DNA of 64,000 bases from Halomonas beimenensis (lineage in GTDB: Bacteria > Pseudomonadota > Gammaproteobacteria > Pseudomonadales > Halomonadaceae), in contig NZ_CP021435.1 in NCBI RefSeq assembly GCF_002549795.1, positions 3,658,001 to 3,722,000 of the forward strand. The letters are read 5' to 3'. Under the pieces are notes generated by a model. The model searched no databases. It saw only the letters and a program-made list of their open reading frames with translations, and was not told the origin of the DNA. Each line of letters begins with the position of its first letter. The first letter of the stretch is position 1. The translations under genes and the position numbers were made by a program. Shown piece after piece: positions 19,971 through 30,564 of this stretch.

Positions 19971-21882
19971 ATGCCGGATTCCGCGCCCCCCTCGCCCCGT
20001 CGCCGACGGCTGCGCGGCCTGCTGCTGGCCCTGGGGCTGGCCGGCCTCGCCCTGTGCATGTGGCAGACCGCCCAGGTGGCCCGGGAGCAGGCCCTGGACG
20101 CGCTGCGCGACGATGCGGAGAACGAGCTCCGCCTCTCCGCGGCCGGCCTGGTCGGACACCTGTCGCGCCACGATTACCTGCCGGAGCTGCTGGCCTCGCG
20201 CGAGGCGGTCAAGCGCTTCCTGGTCACCCCCAAGCTCCAGGACCCCATGCCGCTCAACCGGCTGCTGGACCGCTTCCGGGCCACCGCCGGGGTCTCCGAC
20301 ATCTACCTCCTCGATCGTCACGCCGATACCCTGGCGGCCAGCAACTGGCACCGCCCGGACACCTTCATCGGCCAGAACTACCGCTTTCGCCGCTACTACC
20401 AGGAGGCCATGCAGGGCCGCAACGGCCGCTTCTTCGGGCTCGGGGTCCAGTCCCGGGAGCGGGGCTACTACTTCTCGGCCCCCGTCTGGCTGGACGCGAC
20501 CGACCCGGACGCCCGTCCCGACGGCGTCATGGTCCTCAAGGTGCTCCTCGACGACGTCGAGGCCAGCTGGGCCGAACAGGACGCCGAGCTGCTGGTCACC
20601 GACCGCGACGACATCGTCTTCTTGGCCAGCCGGCCGGAGCTGCGGCTGACGGCGCTCGAGCCCCTGACCCCCGAGCAGCGCACCGCCCTGCGGGCCTCGC
20701 GTCGCTACGCCGACGAGCCCCTGCCGGCCACCGGCCTGCGTCGGCTCGAGCGTCTCGGCCCCCGCACCCGGCTGGTGACGTTCACCCAGGGCCCCCTGGC
20801 CAACCGCCATTACCTGAGTCTCACGCGCCCCATGCCGGCGTTCGACTGGAACATGCACATCCTCAAGCCGCTCGGGCCGGTGGCGGAGGCCCAGTGGACC
20901 TCGGCCCTGCTGGCCGGCGGCCTCTACGGCCTGGTGGCCCTGGGCGGCGGCATCGGCTGGCAGCGACGGCGCCTGCGCCGGGAGCGCGAGCGCTTCGCCG
21001 AGCGTGAACGCCAGACCCTGGCCCGGAGCCGGGACGAGCTGGAGCGCCACGTGGAAGCGCGTACCCGCGACCTGACCGCCACCAACCGGCGCCTGTCCGA
21101 CGAGATCGAGGAACGCCGCCGTGCCGAACAGAGCCTGCGCGAGACCCGCGACGAGCTGGTCCAGGCCGCCAAGCTGGCCGTGCTCGGCCAGCTGGCCGCC
21201 GGCATCAACCACGAGCTCAACCAGCCGTTGGCGGCGATCCGCGCCTACGCCGAGAACGCCCGCGCCTTCATCGCCCGCAGTCGCGCGGAGGCGGCCGACG
21301 CCAACCTCGGTCAGATCGTCGAGCTGACCGAACGGATGGCCGAGATCAGCGCCCAGCTGCGCCAGTTCTCGCGCAAGAGCGGCGAGCGCCTCACCGCGGT
21401 CTCGGTGCCGGCCTGCTTCGACTATGCCCTGCGCCTGTTCCAGGCGCGACTCGCCGACGGCGCGGTGGAGGTGGTCCGCCACTGGCCCGAGGACGAGACC
21501 TGGGTGCGTGCCGACCCGGTGCGCCTGGAGCAGGTGCTGGTCAACCTGATCGGCAATGCCCTGCAGGCCATGGCCGAGACCCCGGCCCCCCGCCTGACCC
21601 TGAGCATCCATCCGGAAGCGACGCGGGTGCGCATCGAGGTGACCGACAACGGTCCGGGCATCGCCGAGGAGCAGCTGCCACGGATCTTCGAGCCCTTCTT
21701 CACCACCAAGTCCACGGGCAGCGGCCTGGGACTGGGGCTGTCGATCTCGGCGCGCATCATCGACGACCTGGGCGGCCGGCTCGAGGCCGGCAACGTCGAC
21801 GAGGGCGGCGCGCGCTTTACCCTGACCCTGCCCCGGGACGAGGATCCCGGCCACCCGGTCCGCCAGGAGGAGCATTCCCACC

Positions 21883-21890
<8 letters not shown>
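19971..21890 (+). CDS. dctB: C4-dicarboxylate-type sensor histidine kinase DctB
   Basis: DctB senses periplasmic carboxylates and phosphorylates DctD. The 639-residue product has a first membrane helix at about 15-31, a periplasmic double-PAS-like sensor region (about 35-305), a second helix at about 307-328, a coiled coil (330-395), the HisKA box INHELNQPLAAIRAY with His414, and the HATPase N, G1 and G2 boxes (NLIGNALQAM, DNGPGI, GSGLGLGLS). The spacing to lldR is 4 bases and to dctD is an 8-base overlap, so all three should be cotranscribed. The true ligand could be lactate or another acid rather than succinate. Confidence 0.92.
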
Positions 21891-23240
<1,350 letters not shown>

Positions 23241-23265
<25 letters not shown>

Positions 23266-23912
23266 GCCAGCAGGGCAAGCAGGGGCTCCCAGGGCGGCAG
23301 CCAGGGCGACAGGCTCGCGGTGACCGCCAGCATGGCCAGCGAGTTGCCCGGCTCTCGCCAGTCGAAGGGCTTGAGGGCGGTGCCGAAGGAGCGCTTGAGG
23401 CGCGCCCCGGTGAGATCGACGCTGTACAGCTCATCGAGCAGCAGGTGAATCACGAAGCCCAGGGCCAGGGCCGCCCCATGGGCCCAGGCCAGCCGGTCGG
23501 GCAGGAGGAAGAGCCGATGGCTCAGGGCGGTGGCAGTCAGGCCGCAGAGCAGTGCGGCCAGCAGCGAGTGCCAGATCCCCCGATGCACGGTGAAGCGACC
23601 GAACAATGCCCCGGCCAGGTAGCGGACGCCCAGGTAGATGCCGCCGCAGGCCACCAGCAGGTGGCCGGGCTCGAGCCGGCCTTGCAGCCAGAGCGCGCCG
23701 GCCACCACGGCGGGAATGGCGAGCAGGTTGAAGATCAGGCGAATTGCCCGGGAGCGGTCGGCATCGATGTCGGGGAGGATGCCGCCGAAGGTCACCAGGG
23801 CCAGGATGGGCAGCCCCTCGGCCATCCCCCACAGGCCGGCCTGCCAGCCGCCGTGGGCGACCACCGCGCCCAGGGTCGCGGCCACGCCGAGGTGGGTTCG
23901 GAAGTCGGCCAT
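23241..23912 (-). CDS. membrane-bound metal-dependent hydrolase, YdjM/DUF457-like
   Basis: The 223-residue product has about six hydrophobic segments and the metal-ligand pattern of the YdjM family: an N-terminal MADFRTHLGVA, GGILPDIDAD near residue 45, FTVHRGIWHSL near 107-117 and HLLLDELYS near 160. In E. coli YdjM is an SOS-regulated inner-membrane protein of unknown substrate. The last 25 bases overlap dctD convergently. Confidence 0.85.
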
Positions 23913-24029
23913 GCCCGCGGCGCCTCACCTACTGGATAAAACGCCAGTTTAGCGCCCGGCATGGCCAAGGAAAACAATCGATTGGCGGTTTGGAACTTCT
24001 TTCCAAGCCCGAAGAAGGGATGAGCTTCT

Positions 24030-24124
24030 CCGGCGACAAGCCTTCGCGAGGGCGCTGTAGACCCATCCTTGGGCGCTACTTTTGCCGTCCATGGTCAAAA
24101 GACCCTCGCTTCACCTTGTCCCCG
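24030..24124. repeat. palindromic noncoding repeat candidate
   Basis: CCGGCGACAAG...GCGAGGG at the left is mirrored by CCCTCGC...CTTGTCCCCGG at the right, giving a 95-base imperfect hairpin in the 246-base gap between the ydjM-like gene and the carbonic anhydrase gene. It has no open frame. Its form suggests an interspersed palindromic element, but no second copy is present in this window. Confidence 0.5.
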
Positions 24125-24158
24125 GCGCTCATCTCACCTGGCGTCTGGTAACGAGGTC

Positions 24159-24707
24159 TCAGTGCTGGGCGGCCAGGTACTCGTCCTTGAGTTTCACGTA
24201 GTTGCCCGCGGTATAGGGGAAGAAGGCACGCTCCGACTCCTTGATGGGGCGCAGCGCCTTGGCCGGGTTGCCGGCATAGACGTGGCCGCCCGCCAGATGC
24301 TTGCCCGGCGGCACCACGGCGCCGGCGGCGATGATCACCTCATCCTCGACCACGGCGCCGTCCATGACGATGGCCCCCATGCCCACCAGGATGCGGCTAC
24401 CCAGGGTGGCCCCGTGCAGGATGGCCTTGTGGCCGATGGTCACGTCGTCGCCGATGGTCAGGGGGTGGCCGTCGGGATTGAAGTCGCTGGCGTGGGTGAT
24501 GTGCAGCACGCTGCCGTCCTGGACGCTGACCCGGGCGCCGATGCGGATCCGGTGCATGTCGCCGCGAATCACCGCCATCGGCCACACCGAGCAGTCATCG
24601 CCCAGCACCACGTCCCCCAGCACCACGCAGCCGGGATCGATGTAGACCCGCTCGCCCAGCTGGGGGCTCGTGCCCTTCCAGGGGCGAATGGCCGTCGTCT
24701 CGTTCAT
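24159..24707 (-). CDS. gamma-carbonic anhydrase family protein (YrdA-like)
   Basis: The 182-residue product is a left-handed beta-helix protein of the gamma-carbonic anhydrase/YrdA family. Hexapeptide repeats run from about residue 20 to 150, and the three zinc-ligand histidines fit VLHITHASD, GHKAILHG and the surrounding repeats. A C-terminal helix (SERAFFPYTAGNYVKLKDEYL) packs in the trimer. Whether it is an active carbonic anhydrase is not clear for this subgroup. It follows the symporter gene by 15 bases on the same strand. Confidence 0.92.
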   Translation of the reverse strand: MNETTAIRPWKGTSPQLGERVYIDPGCVVLGDVVLGDDCSVWPMAVIRGDMHRIRIGARVSVQDGSVLHITHASDFNPDGHPLTIGDDVTIGHKAILHGATLGSRILVGMGAIVMDGAVVEDEVIIAAGAVVPPGKHLAGGHVYAGNPAKALRPIKESERAFFPYTAGNYVKLKDEYLAAQH

Positions 24708-24722
24708 CGTCCACCTCTCTCG

Positions 24723-26063
24723 TCAGATCAGTCCCGATGCCAATACTACCAGCGTCAGCGGGATCGACACCCAGCGCACCAGCCCCCGCCAGGCGCGAAA
24801 GCCGTGGGGGCCGGCGTCCAGCGCCCGCAGGGCGACCGGCTCGGGCAGCACCCAGGCGGCGAAGACGGCGATGAAGAGCCCGCCGATGGGCAGGAAGATC
24901 TCCGGCGGGATGGTGGTCACCCACTCGAAGACGTTCATGCCGAACAGCACCCGGACGTCGGCCAAGGTCGAGAAGGACAAGACCGAGAGCATGCCCACCA
25001 TCCAGACCGCGACGCCCACCGCCGCCGCGGCCTGGCCGCGCCCGAGCCCCCATCCCTGGAGCGTGGCCACCATGGGTTCGGCGAGGTTGATCGAGGAGGT
25101 CCAGGTGGCCATCAGCAGCAACAGGAAGAACAGCGACAGCCAGAAGGCGCCGAGCGGCAGGTCGGCGAAGGCCACCGGCAGGGTGACGAACATCAGCCCC
25201 GGCCCCTCGGCGGGATCCATGCCCTGGGCGAAGACCACCGAGAAGATGGCGATGCCGGCCAGCAGCGCCACGGTGACGTCGAGTACCGCGACGCCGGCCG
25301 CCGCCCGGGGCAGGCTCTGGTGGTCCGGCATGTAGGCCCCGTAGGCCATCAGCGCGCAGGCCCCCACCGCCAGGGTGAAGAAGGCATGGCCCATGGCGGC
25401 GATCAGCACCGTCGGGGAGACCGCCGACAGGTCCGGCGTGAACAGCCAGGCCAGCGCCTGGCCGAAGCCGCTGGTAGTGGCGGCATGGCCGGCCAGCACC
25501 AGCAGCAGCAGGTAGAGCAGCGGCATCAGCAGGTTGTTGAGCCGCTCCAGGCCCTTGGCCACGCCCGCGGCCACCACCGTCATGGTCATCGCCAGGAAGA
25601 GGGTATGGTTGAAGGTCATGCGCCAGGGGTCGGCGAGGAAGGCATCGAAGCCGGCGCCGATCTCCGCCGCGCCCTTGCCCACGAAGTCGCCGTTGATCGC
25701 CGACACCAGGAACTCGATGGACCAGCCGGAGACCACCGAGTAGAAGGACAGGATGCAGAACACCGTGAAGGCACCGAACAGGCCCAGCCAGCGCCAGTGA
25801 CCACTGCGCCCCGCCTGGGTCGCCAGGTGGCCCAGCGACTGCATGGGGCTGCGCCGCCCGGCGCGGCCGATCAGGATCTCGGCCATCATCACCGGCAGGC
25901 CCAGCAGCACCACGAAGGCCACGTAGAGCAGCAGGAAGGCGGCGCCGCCGTTCTCGCCGGTGATATAGGGGAATCGCCAGATGTTGCCCAGCCCCACGGC
26001 GGCCCCGGTCACCGCCAGGATGAAGGCGCGGCGGCTGCTCCAGCGCTCCAGGGTCTCGTTCAT
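24723..26063 (-). CDS. sodium-dependent transporter, NSS (SNF) family
   Basis: The 446-residue inner-membrane protein belongs to the neurotransmitter:sodium symporter family, which couples Na+ to uptake of amino acids or related compounds. It has the hallmark first helix AVTGAAVGLGNIWRFPYITGENGGAAFLL (residues about 15-43), a long extracellular loop and about 11 hydrophobic segments, the short bacterial form. The start at 26063 (MNETLERW) is preferred to an upstream extension. The gamma-carbonic anhydrase gene follows in the same direction. The substrate cannot be read from the sequence. Confidence 0.92.
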   Translation of the reverse strand: MNETLERWSSRRAFILAVTGAAVGLGNIWRFPYITGENGGAAFLLLYVAFVVLLGLPVMMAEILIGRAGRRSPMQSLGHLATQAGRSGHWRWLGLFGAFTVFCILSFYSVVSGWSIEFLVSAINGDFVGKGAAEIGAGFDAFLADPWRMTFNHTLFLAMTMTVVAAGVAKGLERLNNLLMPLLYLLLLVLAGHAATTSGFGQALAWLFTPDLSAVSPTVLIAAMGHAFFTLAVGACALMAYGAYMPDHQSLPRAAAGVAVLDVTVALLAGIAIFSVVFAQGMDPAEGPGLMFVTLPVAFADLPLGAFWLSLFFLLLLMATWTSSINLAEPMVATLQGWGLGRGQAAAAVGVAVWMVGMLSVLSFSTLADVRVLFGMNVFEWVTTIPPEIFLPIGGLFIAVFAAWVLPEPVALRALDAGPHGFRAWRGLVRWVSIPLTLVVLASGLI

Positions 26064-26108
26064 CGCCTCGTCTCCGGCCTGTCGTTGCAAAGGGCGCAAG
26101 CCTAGCAC

Positions 26109-26138
26109 ATTGAAACCCGGGCGGGCCGCCCGCATCTA
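26109..26138 (+). promoter_or_regulatory. sigma-32-type (heat-shock) promoter candidate of prlC
   Basis: ATTGAAA (26109-26115; consensus CTTGAAA) and CCGCATCTA (26130-26138; consensus CCCCATNTA) are separated by 14 bases. The site ends 33 bases before the prlC start. E. coli prlC is a heat-shock gene, which supports the call. Confidence 0.6.
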
Positions 26139-26170
26139 AGCCTTGTTTTCCATTGCGACCCGAGGTGTGC

Positions 26171-28219
26171 ATGTCCACGAACCCGCTGCTCGACGCCCAT
26201 GCGTTGCCGCCCTTCGCCGAGATCCAGCCCGAGCACGTGGTGCCGGCCATCGAGACCCTGCTGGCGGAGAACCGCGAGGCCATCGACGCCCTGGTCGCCC
26301 GCGCCGAGGAGGGGGCCCGCACCTGGGAGAGCCTGGCCGCGCCCCTGGAGGCCCTGAACGACCGCCTCTCCCGGGCCTGGTCGCCGGTCTCTCACCTCAA
26401 CGGCACCATGAACAACGAGGCGTTGCGCCAGGCCTACGAGACCAGCCTCGGGCTGCTCTCGGACTACAGCACCTGGCTGGGCCAGCACGAGGGCCTGTTC
26501 CGCGCCTGGCAGGCCCTCAAGGACGGCCCCGCCTGGGAAACGCTCGACGAGGGTCAGCGCCGCACCGTGGACAACGCCCTGCGGGACTTCCGCCTGGCCG
26601 GGGTCGACCTGCCCCCCGAGCAGAAGCGCCGCTACGGCGAGATCCAGTCCCGCCTCTCGAGCCTGGCCAACACCTTCTCCAACCAGCTGCTCGACGCCAC
26701 CCAGGCCTGGCACCTGGACCTCTCCGACGCGGACCGGCTGGCCGGCCTGCCCGACAGCGCCCTGGATACCCTGGCCGCCAACGCCCGGGCCAAGGGCCGG
26801 GAGGGGTATCGCCTCACCCTGGACTTTCCCAGCTTCATGCCGGTGATGACCCACGCCGACGACCGCGAGCTGCGCCGCGAGGTCTACACCGCCTTCGTCA
26901 CCCGGGCCTCCGACCGGGGCCCGAACGCCGGAGAGTTCGATAACGCCCCGATCATGGAGGAGACCCTCGCCCTGCGCCACGAGCTGGCGCGCCTGCTGGG
27001 CTTCGCCACCTACGCCGACTACTCGCTGGCCACCAAGATGGCCGAGTCGCCCCGCCAGGTCATCGGCTTCCTGGAGGACCTGGCCCAGCGTGCCGTGCCC
27101 CAGGCCCGCGAGGAGTTCGCCGACCTGCAGGCGTTCGCCCGCGACTCGCTGGGCCTGGAAGACCTCCAGCCCTGGGACGTGGGCTATGCCAGCGAGAAGC
27201 TGCGCGAGGCGCGCTTCGCCATCTCCCAGGAAGAGCTGCGCCCCTACTTCCCGGCCCCCCGGGTGGTGGATGGCCTCTTCCGGGTGGTCGAGCGGCTGTA
27301 CGGGGTGAGCTTCGAGGAGGACGCGAGCGCTCCGCGCTACCATCCCGATGTGCGCTACTTCCGCATCCTCGAGGACGGCACGCCCATCGCCGGCTTCTAC
27401 CTGGACCTCTACGCCCGGGAGGGCAAGCGCGGCGGGGCCTGGATGGACGAATGCCGGGTCCGCCGCCTGGAGGCCGGCGAGCTGCAGCTGCCGGTGGCCT
27501 ACCTGACCTGCAACTTCACCCGGCCGGTGGGCGACCGGCCGGCACTGCTGACCCACGACGAGGTCACCACCCTGTTCCACGAGTTCGGCCACGGGCTGCA
27601 CCACATGCTGACCCGTCAGACCGTCGCCGACATCTCCGGCATCAACGGCGTGGCCTGGGACGCGGTGGAGCTGCCCAGTCAGTTCATGGAGAACTACTGC
27701 TGGGAGCGCGAGGGCCTGGACCTGATCGCCGGCCACGTCGACACGGGGGAGCGGCTGCCCGATGACCTGTTCGACAAGCTGCTGGCGGCCAAGAACTTCC
27801 AGTCGGCCATGGGCATGGTGCGCCAGCTGGAGTTCTCGCTGTTCGACTTCCGCCTGCACCAGGAGCAGGCGGCCCCCAGCGCGGCGGACATCCAGGCCAT
27901 GCTCGACGAGGTGCGCGACGCCGTCTCGGTGGTGCCGCGCGCCGACTTCAACCGCTTCCAGAACGGCTTCGGGCACATCTTCGCCGGTGGCTACGCGGCC
28001 GGCTACTACAGCTACAAGTGGGCCGAGGTGCTGTCCGCCGACGCCTGGAGCGCCTTCGAGGAAGCCGGCATCTTCGACCCCGAGACGGGGCGGCGCTTCC
28101 GCACCGAGATCCTCGAGCGTGGCGGCTCACGGGACGCCGCCGAGCTGTTCCGGGCCTTCCGTGGCCGGGAGCCCAGCGTCGAGCCGCTGCTCCGCCACAG
28201 CGGCATTCGCGCCGCCTGA
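26171..28219 (+). CDS. prlC: oligopeptidase A (M3 family zinc metallopeptidase)
   Basis: PrlC/OpdA degrades cytoplasmic oligopeptides, including cleaved signal peptides. The 682-residue product is full length for the family. It contains the zinc motif HEFGH at residues 470-474 with the downstream Glu in ELPSQFMENYCWE, and the substrate-loop Gly/Tyr-rich segment FAGGYAAGYYSYKWAEVLSAD. The ATG at 26171 follows GAGGTG. YheV and the Na/Pi gene follow downstream on the same strand. Confidence 0.96.
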   Translation: MSTNPLLDAHALPPFAEIQPEHVVPAIETLLAENREAIDALVARAEEGARTWESLAAPLEALNDRLSRAWSPVSHLNGTMNNEALRQAYETSLGLLSDYSTWLGQHEGLFRAWQALKDGPAWETLDEGQRRTVDNALRDFRLAGVDLPPEQKRRYGEIQSRLSSLANTFSNQLLDATQAWHLDLSDADRLAGLPDSALDTLAANARAKGREGYRLTLDFPSFMPVMTHADDRELRREVYTAFVTRASDRGPNAGEFDNAPIMEETLALRHELARLLGFATYADYSLATKMAESPRQVIGFLEDLAQRAVPQAREEFADLQAFARDSLGLEDLQPWDVGYASEKLREARFAISQEELRPYFPAPRVVDGLFRVVERLYGVSFEEDASAPRYHPDVRYFRILEDGTPIAGFYLDLYAREGKRGGAWMDECRVRRLEAGELQLPVAYLTCNFTRPVGDRPALLTHDEVTTLFHEFGHGLHHMLTRQTVADISGINGVAWDAVELPSQFMENYCWEREGLDLIAGHVDTGERLPDDLFDKLLAAKNFQSAMGMVRQLEFSLFDFRLHQEQAAPSAADIQAMLDEVRDAVSVVPRADFNRFQNGFGHIFAGGYAAGYYSYKWAEVLSADAWSAFEEAGIFDPETGRRFRTEILERGGSRDAAELFRAFRGREPSVEPLLRHSGIRAA

Positions 28220-28232
28220 CATGCCCCTCCGC

Positions 28233-28253
28233 GCCGCCGGGTCCCCCGGCGGC
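28233..28253 (+). terminator. terminator-like hairpin after prlC
   Basis: A perfect 9-bp G+C stem (GCCGCCGGG/CCCGGCGGC) with a 3-base loop begins 13 bases after the prlC stop. There is no T-run, so readthrough is possible. Confidence 0.5.
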
Positions 28254-28388
28254 TCTCCCTGCTTCGGCCCCTTCGCGCCGGATCGGCGGGTGTCCCGCCA
28301 CGCCGGAATCGGTGATAGGGTGAACGACACCCGCGCATCCACCGTGATGCCGATCGACGCAGAGTTCCCCACAGGAGCCCACCAGACT

Positions 28389-28631
28389 ATGGCCGTCCAG
28401 AAACGCTTCATCGCCGGGGTCATCTGTCCCCGCTGCGCCGAGATGGATCGCATTCGTGCCTGGGAACAGCACGGCATTCGTTATCGCGAGTGCGTCAGCT
28501 GTGACTTCTTCGAGCAGCTGCCCATCGAGGACGAGGCCCTTCCCGAGCTCGAGACCCGGGTCAACCGGGAACGCGAGGAGCCGCAGGCCTCCGACCTGCA
28601 GACCGTGAAGATCCTCGATCCCAAGGCCTGA
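28389..28631 (+). CDS. yheV: YheV-like zinc-ribbon protein
   Basis: The 80-residue product has two Cys pairs, C13/C16 and C35/C38, and the family opening MAVQKRFIAGVICPRC. YheV proteins are small putative metal-binding proteins of unknown function found near prlC or kef genes in gammaproteobacteria. The start follows CAGGAG by about 12 bases. Its stop overlaps the start of the next gene by one base (TGATG). Confidence 0.88.
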   Translation: MAVQKRFIAGVICPRCAEMDRIRAWEQHGIRYRECVSCDFFEQLPIEDEALPELETRVNREREEPQASDLQTVKILDPKA

Positions 28632-30352
28632 TGCCGGTCCCCGCCGCGGCCCGCCTCCCGGCCCCGCCCCGTCGAGTGCTCGAGGCGCTCGGCCTGGCGG
28701 CGGCCGCGGCACTGCTGGTGGCACGGCTCGACCTGGCCACCCTGGCCGCCGGCCTCGGCCTCTTCCTGTGGGGCATGACCCACCTGGAAGACGCCATCAA
28801 GCGGCTCTCCGGCGGCACCCTGAATCGCTGGCTCCACGCCGCCACAAGCGGCCCGTTGCGGGCCATCGGGGTCGGCGCCGTGGCCACCGCCCTGGTCCAG
28901 TCCAGCTCGCTGGTGACCCTGCTGGCCATGTCCTTCGTCGGTGCCGGCCTGGTCGCCCTGCCCGGCGCCATCGCGCTGATCTTCGGCGCCAACCTGGGCA
29001 CCACCACCGGCGCCTGGCTGATCGCCGGCTTCGGCCTCAAGGTCGACCTGGCCCGCTACGCCATGCCGCTGCTGGCACTGGGGCTCATCGGCGGTCGAGT
29101 GCTGCAGGGCACCCGGGCCGGGATCGCCGCCCTGCTGCTCGGGGTCGGCCTGCTGTTCCTCGGCATCGATTTCATGAAGCTCGGGTTCGAGGCCTGGCAG
29201 GATGGCCTGCGACTCGATGGCCTGGCCGGCGAACGCTTCTGGCACTGGCCACTGTTCGTGCTGTTCGGTGTCGCGGCCACCGTGGTGATGCAGTCGAGCC
29301 ACGCCACCCTGCTGATCATCCTCGCCGCCCTGGCCTCGGGACAGCTGCCGTACCTGCCGGCGCTGGCCGTCGCCATCGGCGCCAACATCGGCACCACCGT
29401 GACCGCCCTGATGGGCGCCCTGGGGGCCAGCAGCGCCGGCCGCCGACTGGCCGGAGCCCACCTGGTCTTCAACCTGATCACCGCCTGCGTGGCCCTGGCG
29501 CTGCTGATGCCGCTGGCCTGGCTGGTGGATGTCCTGGGCGGGGCAATCGGCCTGGGCGAGACCGCCTGGACACTGAAGCTGGCCCTCTTCCATACCCTCT
29601 TCAACGGCCTCGGCATCCTGCTGCTGCTGCCCTTCATCCCCCGCCTGGCCGGGCTGCTGGAGCGCTGGCTGCCCGACCCCGCGCGGCGCGATCCGGCCCA
29701 GGCGCGGTATCTCGACGACACCGCCCTGGCCCATGCCGACACCGCCTTGACGGCCATTGAGCAGGAGGCCCGGCGCCTGGAGCGCCGGGCCTACCACCTG
29801 CTGTGCGCGGCCATCCTCATGCCCAGCGCCGAGGTGATCGGCCATCCCCCGGACCGGGCCGTGGCCAGGGCGCCCATCGAGCCCGACGACTGGCCCTCGG
29901 TGAACGCCCGCTACCATGAGCGCATCAAGCCCCTGCTGGCCGAGATCCTCGGCTTCTATGCCCGCATCGACGTGCCGCTCACCGAGGCGCAGGAGGCACG
30001 TCTCACCGCCCTCTACGAGCGCAGCCTGCGCCTGGTCGAGGCGGTGCGCTTCGGCGAGGTGCTGCAGCGCAGCCTGCTGCGCCACGCGGCCCCCGACAGC
30101 CCCCTGCGCGAGGCCCACGACGACCTGAGAATGGCCGTGGCCGAGGGCCTCAACCACCTGGCCAACGCCCCGGACATCCCTCATATCGGCGCCGCCCTGG
30201 AGGAGGTCCGGCGCCACTGGCAGCACGAGCTGGCCGAGCGCCTGCGCCGCCAGCGGCTGGATGCCTGGCAGGCCTCCTCGCTGATGAACGACCTCCACCA
30301 GGCCAGCCGCCTGCTGGAGGCCCTGACGCCTCCCCCGGAGCCCCCGGCCTGA
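28631..30352 (+). CDS. Na+/phosphate cotransporter, NptA/YjbB-like
   Basis: The 573-residue product has a membrane part (residues about 20-350) with the inverted repeat typical of the SLC34/PiT-like Na/Pi family: ATALVQSSSLVT near residue 90 and TVVMQSSHATLL near 220, each followed by GANLGTT or GANIGTT. The C-terminal 220 residues form a PhoU-like helical domain. In E. coli YjbB exports phosphate. It is coupled to yheV by a TGATG junction. Confidence 0.9.
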   Translation: MPVPAAARLPAPPRRVLEALGLAAAAALLVARLDLATLAAGLGLFLWGMTHLEDAIKRLSGGTLNRWLHAATSGPLRAIGVGAVATALVQSSSLVTLLAMSFVGAGLVALPGAIALIFGANLGTTTGAWLIAGFGLKVDLARYAMPLLALGLIGGRVLQGTRAGIAALLLGVGLLFLGIDFMKLGFEAWQDGLRLDGLAGERFWHWPLFVLFGVAATVVMQSSHATLLIILAALASGQLPYLPALAVAIGANIGTTVTALMGALGASSAGRRLAGAHLVFNLITACVALALLMPLAWLVDVLGGAIGLGETAWTLKLALFHTLFNGLGILLLLPFIPRLAGLLERWLPDPARRDPAQARYLDDTALAHADTALTAIEQEARRLERRAYHLLCAAILMPSAEVIGHPPDRAVARAPIEPDDWPSVNARYHERIKPLLAEILGFYARIDVPLTEAQEARLTALYERSLRLVEAVRFGEVLQRSLLRHAAPDSPLREAHDDLRMAVAEGLNHLANAPDIPHIGAALEEVRRHWQHELAERLRRQRLDAWQASSLMNDLHQASRLLEALTPPPEPPA

Positions 30353-30356
30353 CACG

Positions 30357-30405
30357 TGTGCGGAAACCCACACAGGCAAACCGGCCCGGCGTGCGGATTT
30401 CCAGC
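30357..30405 (+). promoter_or_regulatory. upstream activating palindromes for the TRAP-TAXI operon
   Basis: TGTGCGGAAACCCACACA (30357-30374) is an imperfect palindrome, and a related GTGCGGATTTCCAGC starts at 30391. They lie about 110-140 bases upstream of the sigma-54-type promoter, the distance expected for enhancer sites. They resemble the GTGCGGA...TCCGCAC repeats I associate with rhizobial DctD sites; this recollection was not checked. Confidence 0.5.
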
Positions 30406-30484
30406 CTCGGCCGACTCGCCGCCTTTCGACCAAGGTCGAACGAGTCAACCATAACACACTGAATTTAAAAGATTTCTACAACAA

Positions 30485-30500
30485 TGGAACGCCCATTGCT
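30485..30500 (+). promoter_or_regulatory. sigma-54 (-24/-12) promoter of the TRAP-TAXI operon
   Basis: TGGAACGCCCATTGCT matches the consensus TGGCACG-N4-TTGCW at all but one fixed position, with the invariant GG and GC 10 bases apart. The start codon lies 64 bases downstream of its 3' end. Confidence 0.75.
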
Positions 30501-30564
30501 CCAGGCATGGCGTGCAACGACGGCCCCAGGCCGAACAACCACAACCCAAAACGGGAGAAACGCC

